58,264 nucleotides of DNA from Oscillospiraceae bacterium. Lineage in GTDB: Bacteria; Bacillota; Clostridia; Oscillospirales; CAG-382. Location of the stretch: the NCBI GenBank assembly GCA_015063785.1, contig SVTM01000013.1:1-58264 (forward strand), given 5' to 3'. Position 1 is the first letter of the stretch. Each line of letters opens with the position of its first letter. The notes beneath the pieces were generated by a model that saw only the letters and a list, made by a program, of their open reading frames with translations, was not told the DNA's origin and ran no database searches. A program made the translations under genes and the position numbers. Of the stretch, positions 43,025 to 50,333 are shown in pieces.

Positions 43025-44755
43025 ATGAAAAAGATTTATCTTTCAGACGTCGGCATACTGCCGGGCACGGATATAACCCTTGCCCTTTATAAGCTTTTCA
43101 AGGAAAATCCATACGACACCGAATTTGTTTTTGAAAATGCCGACTATTATTTTTCCCCTCATGAAGAAATGCGTTTCGATTATCGCCTGTCAAATTCCGA
43201 TATCGTGCCGTGGCGCGTTCTTGCGGTGTGTATGAAGAAAATGAAAAACTGCATTCTTCGCGGCAACGGTGCTCGCCTTTTTCTTGAGGGGCAGATGCAG
43301 GTATTCACAATCGACGAGTGTGAAAACATTACTCTTTGCGATTTTACCGTAAATTGGAAAAAGCCGCTTGTGGCAGAAGGAAAGGTTTCTGCCTGCGCCG
43401 ACCGATATCTTGACGTTTGTATCGACGGCAGGGTTTTCCCCCACAGATTTTGCGACGGCGTTCTGGAATTTGACACAGGTGCCGACGAATGGTATCGGGC
43501 AAACCGCGGACTCATTGCCTTTGACGAGAATATGTGCGTCAGGCGTTCCACGGGGGATTTTTTTGTCACAAAAGTGCATGAGCTTGAAAAAGATCTTTAC
43601 AGATTTGAAACGAATTATCCCTGCGGCATACGGGTTGGCGATCTTCTTAACATCCGCCATAACGCGCGCATCCATGCCGGCGTTTTTGCCGAAAAAAGCA
43701 CAAATACTGTGGTAGAAAACATAACCTTTCATTCGTGCGGCGGCCTGGGATGCCTGGCGCAGTTCTGCCGAGATATCTCCTTTCGCGGCGTAAACTTTCT
43801 GCCGGATACAAGCTCCGGCAGGCACGTTTCGAGCGGCCGCGATGACGGAATGCATATCACCTGCTGCTCGGGCAAGGTAACGGTATCCGGTTGCTCTTTT
43901 CATGCATTGATGGACGATCCGATAAACATCCACGGTTGTTGCGTAACGAGTAACGAAGTGGTGGATGAATACACACTGCGCTGTAACTATCGCCATCCGC
44001 AAGCGTGCGGATTTAAGTATTGGGCAGAATACGGCGACGAGATCGCCTTTATCGAGCGCGGTGCCATGAACCGCATCGGTACGGCGCAGGCTCTCTCGTA
44101 CACCCTTGAGGACGACAATACATTTCTTCTGAAATTTTCGTCACCTATCCCCGATGAAATACTTGCTCTTGCCCGCCGCGGCGAAAGTCTTGCCCTTGAC
44201 AATCTGACGAACACTGCCGAATTTTTGTGTGAAAACAATCGCTTCGGTAGCTGCCGCGCCCGCGGAATACTCGTATCCACCCCCAAAAAAGTGGTTATAC
44301 GCAACAACTATTTTGAATCGTCCGGTTCCGCCATACTTGTGGCAGGCGACTCAAACTATTGGTTTGAATCGGGCGAATGCCGAGATGTTCTCATATGCGA
44401 CAATATTTTCACATCAAAGTGCAATTCGTCGGAATATGAGTTTTGCGAAGGGGTTATAAGTATCTGTCCTGTGGTACCAAAGCCCGAGCTTTCAAAACCG
44501 TACCACAAAAATATCAGCATCACAAGAAACGTTTTCGACCTGTCCCAAAAAGCGGCTTTGTACGGTTTTTCGTGCCAAAACCTTGTTTTCTCCGAAAACC
44601 GCATCCACAAAGATCCCGCCTTCGGCCGAAAAAACGAAGATCTGTTTGTTTTATCCTTCTGCTCTGACGTTGTACTGAAGAACAACGAGTTTGTAGGCTT
44701 TGAAACAAACGAACCTAAAATGTACGCTACAAACTGCGAAAACATTGTAAAATAA
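43025..44755 (+). CDS. Right-handed beta-helix protein, GH110-like (alpha-1,3-galactosidase family)
   Basis: A 576-residue protein without a signal peptide. The core (about 200-560) is a parallel beta-helix. The block DDGMHITCCSGKVTVSGCSF followed by ALMDDPINIHG (near 294) resembles the catalytic region of GH110 enzymes, which remove terminal alpha-1,3-galactose from blood-group B and related glycans and use a pair of Asp residues. Known GH110 proteins are mostly secreted; this one appears cytoplasmic. It follows the dehydrogenase by 15 bp and is closed by a strong terminator. Specificity is inferred. Confidence 0.72.
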   Translation: MKKIYLSDVGILPGTDITLALYKLFKENPYDTEFVFENADYYFSPHEEMRFDYRLSNSDIVPWRVLAVCMKKMKNCILRGNGARLFLEGQMQVFTIDECENITLCDFTVNWKKPLVAEGKVSACADRYLDVCIDGRVFPHRFCDGVLEFDTGADEWYRANRGLIAFDENMCVRRSTGDFFVTKVHELEKDLYRFETNYPCGIRVGDLLNIRHNARIHAGVFAEKSTNTVVENITFHSCGGLGCLAQFCRDISFRGVNFLPDTSSGRHVSSGRDDGMHITCCSGKVTVSGCSFHALMDDPINIHGCCVTSNEVVDEYTLRCNYRHPQACGFKYWAEYGDEIAFIERGAMNRIGTAQALSYTLEDDNTFLLKFSSPIPDEILALARRGESLALDNLTNTAEFLCENNRFGSCRARGILVSTPKKVVIRNNYFESSGSAILVAGDSNYWFESGECRDVLICDNIFTSKCNSSEYEFCEGVISICPVVPKPELSKPYHKNISITRNVFDLSQKAALYGFSCQNLVFSENRIHKDPAFGRKNEDLFVLSFCSDVVLKNNEFVGFETNEPKMYATNCENIVK

Positions 44756-44756
44756 C

Positions 44757-44800
44757 AAAAAACGGTATTTTAAGACCTTTCTTAAAATACCGTTTTATTT
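44757..44800. terminator. Bidirectional terminator
   Basis: A 16-bp perfect stem, AAAACGGTATTTTAAG (44759-44774) with CTTAAAATACCGTTTT (44781-44796), six-base loop, A run before and T run after. It serves both the GH110-like gene and the convergent M28 peptidase gene. Confidence 0.92.
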
Positions 44801-45741
44801 TACAGAATATCAATAAGCTTCAATGAACCGTTTTTTAAAAAATCAATATTCTCATGTCTGTAAACCGTGTCTTTTTTCGTGTGTATGCGGTCTATATACA
44901 ATATGCCGAGCTTTTTCGTTTTCTTAAAAGCTCCCACGCCAACACCGCACGGAAAATTCATCTGATCCGACGGATAAAAAATTCCTTTATCGGCAACCTC
45001 CACCAAAACGGTTCCGTCGCTTTCAAAAGCCTGTCTTATAACGGGCATATACTTTACCGCGCCTCTTCTTACAGCAAAAAGGATGTTTTCGCCGTCCGAT
45101 ACACAGTCAAATTTGACAAGAAGCTTGTTTTTCATGACCTTTTTGTGCTTAGACGCAAACGCCATCGAACCAAAAAGTCCTGCCTCTTCAAGGTCAAAGA
45201 AAACAAGTGCAATATCCCCACGCGACGACGGCGGACAGGATGTAATTATATCAAGCAAAAGCGTTACACCCGAGGTGTTATCGTTGACAGTGTGCTTGTT
45301 GGCAACTCCAAAAAGTGCCAGCCACAGCAAAACCACTGTTGCAAAAACAGGGATCAGTTTATATATCAAAATTATCGTATCAAAAGGCATTTCAAGAGCT
45401 ATCATGCCATCAAAGGCTAAATTCTTTGTCACCAAAAGAAGGGCGCTGTACGGAATGCAAAGCAGAAGAATATACAAAATATAAACAAAAATATTCTTGG
45501 GCGCCAGAAAATTCGGAAAAGGCAAAACGGCGCAGGTATCGTAATGTGCGCCAAACACCACCTTTGCCTTTTCGGGATCGCCCACAACTATGTTGCGAAC
45601 ACCGAACGCTCCTTTTTCGACATTAACATCAAATCCGTTTTCAGAAGCAATTTCAGAAACATAGTTTATAAAAGCACTTTTTTGCTTTTTGTTTTTGCGC
45701 ACCTGATATTTTTCAAGCACCACAGAAGTAGTTTGTGTCAT
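44800..45741 (-). CDS. M28 family metallopeptidase with membrane insertion
   Basis: A 313-residue zinc aminopeptidase-like protein with GAHYDTCA (about 80-87; His and Asp metal ligands), NDNTSGVTLLLDI, and FFDLEEAGLFGS with the catalytic and metal-binding Glu pair. Between the first and second metal motifs (about 98-170) sit two or three hydrophobic helices, an insertion not present in classical soluble M28 enzymes, so the protein is probably membrane-bound. The orientation of the active site is unclear. GAGGG precedes the start. Confidence 0.82.
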   Translation of the reverse strand: MTQTTSVVLEKYQVRKNKKQKSAFINYVSEIASENGFDVNVEKGAFGVRNIVVGDPEKAKVVFGAHYDTCAVLPFPNFLAPKNIFVYILYILLLCIPYSALLLVTKNLAFDGMIALEMPFDTIILIYKLIPVFATVVLLWLALFGVANKHTVNDNTSGVTLLLDIITSCPPSSRGDIALVFFDLEEAGLFGSMAFASKHKKVMKNKLLVKFDCVSDGENILFAVRRGAVKYMPVIRQAFESDGTVLVEVADKGIFYPSDQMNFPCGVGVGAFKKTKKLGILYIDRIHTKKDTVYRHENIDFLKNGSLKLIDIL

Positions 45742-45778
45742 TTCTGTTCCCTCGCAATTTTGCTGATACCGTATTTTT

Positions 45779-45806
45779 ATTATACCAAAATCTGTAAAAT
45801 TGTCAA
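45779..45806 (-). promoter_or_regulatory. Sigma-A promoter of the M28 peptidase gene
   Basis: On the minus strand TTGACA (45801-45806) and TATAAT (45779-45784), both perfect, with a 16-bp spacer, about 38 bp before the start codon. Confidence 0.82.
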
Positions 45807-45874
45807 CCTTTCGTGCACACCTTACACAAAACAGCGTTTTCTGCCAATTTATGCATTATTTTTCTCGTTTAGGC

Positions 45875-45903
45875 TTTACAAATTAGCACAAATGTGATAT
45901 AAT
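45875..45903 (+). promoter_or_regulatory. Sigma-A promoter of the metallophosphoesterase-sstT operon
   Basis: TTTACA (45875-45880) and TATAAT (45898-45903) with a 17-bp spacer, 48 bp before the start codon, divergent from the M28 promoter. Confidence 0.8.
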
Positions 45904-45951
45904 GTGTTTGTATTGTAAATATTTTTGACTGTTTTTTGAGGACCAACAGAT

Positions 45952-47157
45952 ATGAACTTTACACCAACTCTTCGCTTTGCGGTAATGAGCGACTTTCATT
46001 ATTCAAAGGACAATCCCGAGTATAGGGAACGCTTCGCAAAAACAATGGAAGCCTTATATAAATATGCTGAAGCCGAGAGCTACCCTTGTCTTGACGCTCT
46101 TTATGTTGTAGGCGATTTTACCGAACGCGGGACAACCGAAGAAATGCAGATGTTCTGCGACGATTGCAAGGCAAACGTAAAAAGCGATACTCTTGTGGCA
46201 ATAACTCTTGCCAATCATGAGCTTCACTATATGCCCGATTACAACAAGGCACTTTCGGACTTCAAAGAGATATTCAACATGGCTCCTGACAGACACGAGA
46301 TTATCAAAAGCTACCACTTCATTTCCCTTTCCACCATCCGCGACAAAGGGCCATGGGACGATTCTTTCAACGATGAAAAAAAGGTTTTTTTGAAAAAAGA
46401 GCTCGAAAAAGCGCGTGCAGACACGGGAAACAAACCAATATTTGTTTTCCGCCACCCGGGAATCCCCGAAACGATACTCGGCGGAGTCGGCGGAAACACC
46501 GACGTTTATCCGATACTGTCCGAATATCCTCAGGTCATTGACTTTTCGGGTCACAGCCACAACCCGGCCAACGATCCGAGAGAGATAAATCAAAAAAACA
46601 TCACCACAGTGGGCACAGGCTCCATGTCATATATCTGTGCCGGGGGATGGTCGGATTTTCACATAGCAAACAGACGGCTTGGCAGAGGGTGCGCCCATTG
46701 CAGAGTTGTCGAAGCAGACAACGCAGGAAACGTTCGTATCCGAACTTTTGATGCTTCAAGCGGAAACTTTTTTGAAAATGACGCTTTCATTTCCGATTGC
46801 CACGACAAATCAAAGCACAAATATACCGCAAGAAGAGCAATTGATGCCACACCGCCATATTTTGATCCGCAAGCCTGCGTGACAGCACAAATATGTGACA
46901 GAAAGCTGACAATTTCTTTTCCGAAAGCCCATTCCGACCACGAACGGGTGAAAGAATATAACATCCGCCTTTTTGACAAAAACGGCGTGGCTATGGGACA
47001 AAAGAATATCTATTCGGATTTCATGTATTATAAGCAAGCAGATACCGTAAGCGCAGAGCTTGATTGGACATACGATTTCATGCCTGTCATCAAGGTTTAT
47101 GCCTGCGGATTTTGGGAAAACATGTCTGAATGTATCGTTTTTCCGGGCAATTCGTAA
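45952..47157 (+). CDS. Calcineurin-like metallophosphoesterase
   Basis: A 401-residue protein with the metallophosphoesterase motifs in order: SDFHYS (Asp and His, about 13-18), GDFTERG, ANHEL (family usually GNHE), FRHPG, and FSGHSHNPAND with the final metal histidines. A C-terminal beta-rich domain of about 110 residues follows the catalytic core. No signal peptide is present. The family includes nucleotidases and phosphodiesterases, and the substrate is unknown. It is 40 bp ahead of sstT under the same promoter. Confidence 0.85.
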   Translation: MNFTPTLRFAVMSDFHYSKDNPEYRERFAKTMEALYKYAEAESYPCLDALYVVGDFTERGTTEEMQMFCDDCKANVKSDTLVAITLANHELHYMPDYNKALSDFKEIFNMAPDRHEIIKSYHFISLSTIRDKGPWDDSFNDEKKVFLKKELEKARADTGNKPIFVFRHPGIPETILGGVGGNTDVYPILSEYPQVIDFSGHSHNPANDPREINQKNITTVGTGSMSYICAGGWSDFHIANRRLGRGCAHCRVVEADNAGNVRIRTFDASSGNFFENDAFISDCHDKSKHKYTARRAIDATPPYFDPQACVTAQICDRKLTISFPKAHSDHERVKEYNIRLFDKNGVAMGQKNIYSDFMYYKQADTVSAELDWTYDFMPVIKVYACGFWENMSECIVFPGNS

Positions 47158-47197
47158 GTTAAAAAACAAAAATATATTAACTTAAAAGGAGATTTTT

Positions 47198-48430
47198 ATG
47201 AAGAAGTTTTTCGGTTTTTACACCAAAACTCCGCTGATCCTGCGAATCCTTGTTGGTCTTGTGATCGGCATTTGCCTCGGTCTGTGGGTTCCCCAGGCTG
47301 GCTTTGTCACTGTTTTCGGTGACGTTTTCGTCGGTGCGCTCAAGGCTATTGCACCTGTTCTTGTTTTCGTGCTTGTTGTTGCCTCGCTAGCAAGCGCAGG
47401 CCAGGGTATCGGAAAACGATTCCGTACAGTCATCATTTTCTACATGCTCAGCACATTCCTTGCCGCTGTTGTTGCGGTTATCATGTCCTACATTTTCAAG
47501 GTAACCATTCCGCTCAGCGAAATGGCAGACAAAACAGCCCCCACAGGACTTGGCGAAGTGTTCAGAAACCTTCTTTCGAACATGGTAATGAACCCCGTTT
47601 CCGCTCTTATCAACGCAAACTACGTCGGCATCCTCTTCTGGTCGGTTATTCTCGGTCTTACCCTTCGCTCTGCCGCAAGTGATACAACAAAGGGCGTTCT
47701 CACAGATATCTCCAACGCGGTTTCCAAAGCGGTTGCCTGGGTGATCCAGCTTGCTCCCTTCGGAATCATGGGCCTTGTTTACTCTTCTGTCAGCGAATAC
47801 GGCATTGAGATCTTCACAGACTACGGCAAACTCCTTGCAGTTCTTGTGGGCTGTATGCTTCTCGTTGCTTTCATCGTCGATCCTCTTATCGTTGCCATTG
47901 CACTTAAGAGAAACCCCTATCCCCTCGTGTTCAGATGCTTCAGAGAATCGGGCATCACCGCTTTCTTCACCAGAAGCTCGGCGGCAAATATTCCCGTCAA
48001 TATGAGCCTGTGTGAAAAGCTCGGCCTTGACCGCGAACATTACAGCGTTTCCATCCCCCTCGGTGCCACCATCAACATGGACGGTGCAGCTATCACCATC
48101 ACGGTTATGGCTCTTGCCGCCGCTTTCTCGCAGGGCATCAATGTTAATATCATTATCGCCATTCTCTTAAGCTTTGTTGCAACCCTTGGTGCTTGCGGTG
48201 CTTCGGGTGTTGCAGGCGGCTCGCTCCTTCTCATTCCCATGGCTTGCTCGCTGCTTGGCGTTGGTCAGGACGTTGCAATGCAGATGGTTGCCGTTGGTTT
48301 CGTCATCGGCGTTGTTCAGGATTCTCTTGAGACCGCCATCAACTCTTCGGGCGACGTTATCTTCTGCGCCACCGCGGAATATCGCGAATGGATCAAGCAG
48401 GGCAAAAAGCTTCCCTTTGACAAGAAATAA
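47198..48430 (+). CDS. sstT: Serine/threonine:Na+ symporter
   Basis: A 410-residue transporter of the DAACS family (glutamate transporter fold) with eight helices and two re-entrant hairpins. Family hallmarks are the serine-rich TRSSAANIPVNMSL, IPLGATINMDGAA and the C-terminal VGVVQDSLETAINSSGDVIFCA. These agree with SstT, which takes up serine and threonine with Na+. AAAAGGAG precedes the start. Very clean family match and normal length. Confidence 0.94.
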   Translation: MKKFFGFYTKTPLILRILVGLVIGICLGLWVPQAGFVTVFGDVFVGALKAIAPVLVFVLVVASLASAGQGIGKRFRTVIIFYMLSTFLAAVVAVIMSYIFKVTIPLSEMADKTAPTGLGEVFRNLLSNMVMNPVSALINANYVGILFWSVILGLTLRSAASDTTKGVLTDISNAVSKAVAWVIQLAPFGIMGLVYSSVSEYGIEIFTDYGKLLAVLVGCMLLVAFIVDPLIVAIALKRNPYPLVFRCFRESGITAFFTRSSAANIPVNMSLCEKLGLDREHYSVSIPLGATINMDGAAITITVMALAAAFSQGINVNIIIAILLSFVATLGACGASGVAGGSLLLIPMACSLLGVGQDVAMQMVAVGFVIGVVQDSLETAINSSGDVIFCATAEYREWIKQGKKLPFDKK

Positions 48431-48445
48431 GATATAAAAAATACA

Positions 48446-48485
48446 AAAATCAGTCCCGTGTGTCACACTCGGGACTGATTTTTTG
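48446..48485. terminator. Terminator after sstT
   Basis: AAAATCAGTCCCG (48446-48458) pairs with CGGGACTGATTTT (48470-48482), an 13-bp stem, followed by more T residues. It lies between convergent genes. Confidence 0.9.
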
Positions 48486-48501
48486 TCATATCGGTTTTTC
48501 G

Positions 48502-49812
48502 TTACCATTCGATAAGTATAAGGGCGTTGTTTTCAATTTTGTTTGCGTTTGGCGCCCACGAAAGAAGCCTTTCGTTGTCAAGAACGTAAAAACGAGCCGA
48601 CGAAAGATCTGCTCCGTTTATCGAAAGCTCTTGGGTTTTTCCCGTAAGATTAACAACTATACACGCATTGTGATTTCCGTCGGATGCCGCAAGAACGTGC
48701 AGACGTTCCGCATCGCTTTCTGCATACACCTGATCTTTCAACTTGTAAAGCTGATTGAAAGCAACCATGGAATAGTATGCATGTATCGGTTTTTTAGTGC
48801 GGATATCAAAAAGCGGACAATAGGGCGCCGAGTTCATTGCCATGTCGTAAATGCAAAGCACGTCGGCATAACCCTTTTGCATTTCAATCATCATGGCGGC
48901 AACCTCTGCGCTGTGATGCGCCGTGCCGTATTCGGTGCAGTAGGGGTTCCATTCGTTAAGATGAGTCTCAATTCCGCCATACCCAAGCTTTTCAAGCTCG
49001 TGATGCAACCATTTATCCATAACCTTTGCCCGGGTAACGTCGGTGTAGGTGTGCCACGAGAAGAAATCTATGGGCGAAGAATGCTCTTTTATATATGCAA
49101 AAAAACCGTAGAAGAAATCCATCAACAGTTTTTCGTGATCTGACGGAGGAATAGTGCCGGGAAGATTTGTTTCGGGATCAAGTCCCTTTTCCGGCGCAAT
49201 GGCATAAAAACCGCAGCTGGCATATCCGCCGATCATAAGATGCGGAAAACAAGCTTTCAGATGCTTTGCGGTGACGTCGTAGAGGTTGTAATATTCCTCG
49301 GGTGTGCCGCACCACATCATTTCGTTTTGAACCTCGGGCTCGTTCCATATTTCCCAATAACGGATGGTATATCTGTGTCCGTTCGCCCAGCCTTCTGTGT
49401 AATGGCGGATAATATGCTCGCAGATGCGTGCCCATTTTTCGGGATCTTTTGGAGGATGCGTATTGTATGCTTTTATGTATGCGTGGTTTTCGATGGTTAT
49501 TCCAAGACGGAAATATGGCTCTACTCCCGCATCGATTATCGCCTTTATAAGATAATCGGTAAAGACAAAATCGTAATTGTCGGGGTCGTTTTCATCGGCA
49601 TCAAAATTTCGAAAAATGTTGGGGATGTCAACAAAACGATTGCTGCCAAAGGGTCCGCCAACATCGTGTAAACGGGAAAAAGGAATGCCTGCATCTGTCA
49701 TATAATGAAAAAACTCGACAAGGTTGTATCCGCCAATGGGAGGCTGACCGCCACCGTGCATAGGCTTCATTTTTTTGACTTTCCTGTCGGTTGAAATGTT
49801 TATATTCGCCAT
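48502..49812 (-). CDS. GH39-like glycoside hydrolase
   Basis: A 436-residue clan GH-A enzyme. The acid/base Glu lies in YWEIWNEPE (near 155) and the nucleophile Glu in HLNEWNPY (near 289), both at the ends of barrel strands 4 and 7. A beta-sandwich tail of about 90 residues follows. GH39 contains beta-xylosidases and alpha-L-iduronidases, and related GH-A families cannot be excluded. No signal peptide, so the substrate is intracellular. It has its own promoter and AAAGGAGA site. Confidence 0.78.
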   Translation of the reverse strand: MANINISTDRKVKKMKPMHGGGQPPIGGYNLVEFFHYMTDAGIPFSRLHDVGGPFGSNRFVDIPNIFRNFDADENDPDNYDFVFTDYLIKAIIDAGVEPYFRLGITIENHAYIKAYNTHPPKDPEKWARICEHIIRHYTEGWANGHRYTIRYWEIWNEPEVQNEMMWCGTPEEYYNLYDVTAKHLKACFPHLMIGGYASCGFYAIAPEKGLDPETNLPGTIPPSDHEKLLMDFFYGFFAYIKEHSSPIDFFSWHTYTDVTRAKVMDKWLHHELEKLGYGGIETHLNEWNPYCTEYGTAHHSAEVAAMMIEMQKGYADVLCIYDMAMNSAPYCPLFDIRTKKPIHAYYSMVAFNQLYKLKDQVYAESDAERLHVLAASDGNHNACIVVNLTGKTQELSINGADLSSARFYVLDNERLLSWAPNANKIENNALILIEW

Positions 49813-49839
49813 ATCGCATTCTCCTTTCGTATCTACTAG

Positions 49840-49868
49840 ATTGTAACATCAGACAAAGACATTGTCAA
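49840..49868 (-). promoter_or_regulatory. Sigma-A promoter of the GH39-like gene
   Basis: On the minus strand TTGACA (49863-49868) and TACAAT (49840-49845) with a 17-bp spacer, 27 bp before the start codon. Confidence 0.8.
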
Positions 49869-50000
49869 CCTTTCGATCACCGAAAAATTTTCGTTTTTTG
49901 GCATAGCCAAAACAGCACAAATATAAAAGCTCCGAAAATTGTTGTGCCCCAATTTGTACGGGCAGCACAAAAAGCCCCTAATGGCAGAAAACATTAAAAT

Positions 50001-50211
50001 TTAAGCAACGAACTGACATCGCTTTTCGAGTGGGGTCAGTTTTGTTTTAAGTTGGATGCGTTGATGGTTGTAGAAATGGATGTATTATTCAACTTCTCAA
50101 TGAATCCCCGAGGGGATTCAAATTTTTCGTCGTAATACACATTTCAACTTTCAATCTGCCGAAGAAGTTTTCCATTATGCCATTGTCCATACAGTTACCT
50201 TTTTTGCACAT
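50001..50211 (-). pseudogene. IS3-family (IS150-like) transposase orfB remnant
   Basis: On the minus strand the start of this fragment reads KKGNCMDNGIMENFFGRLKV, which contains the catalytic Glu of the DDE integrase core (MENFFG). After a frame change it reads YYDEKFESPRGFIEKLN, and after a stop and another frame change YIHFYNHQRIQLKTKLTPLE, ending at TAA 50001-50003. These are the last parts of OrfB in the right order, with two frameshifts and an in-frame stop, and everything upstream is missing. The element cannot be active. Confidence 0.88.
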
Positions 50212-50256
50212 AAAAAATATGTACCTCCCAAAGTGTCTAACCTTTGGAGGTGCATA
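50001..50256 (-). mobile_element. Decayed IS3-family element with internal deletion
   Basis: The transposase fragment abuts an inverted-repeat segment at 50222-50256 (TACCTCCCAAA facing TTTGGAGGTGCA) of the kind found at IS3/IS150 ends. The OrfA gene and most of OrfB have been lost between them. The rest of the gene-free stretch (49869-50000 and 50257-50292) is AT-rich and holds nothing else I can recognise; a right IS end near 49940-49990 is possible but not clear. Confidence 0.7.
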
Positions 50257-50292
50257 TCATTTTTGGTGCTTTTTTATTATCTGATTTTTTGT

Positions 50293-50325
50293 ACAAAAAT
50301 GCGCCTGCGATACACAGGCGCATTT
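50293..50325 (-). terminator. Terminator of the DUF6259 gene
   Basis: AAATGCGCCTG (50298-50308) pairs with CAGGCGCATTT (50315-50325). Read on the minus strand the stem is followed by TTTTTG. It lies just behind the stop codon of the DUF6259 gene. Confidence 0.88.
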
Positions 50326-50333
50326 GGGGTATT

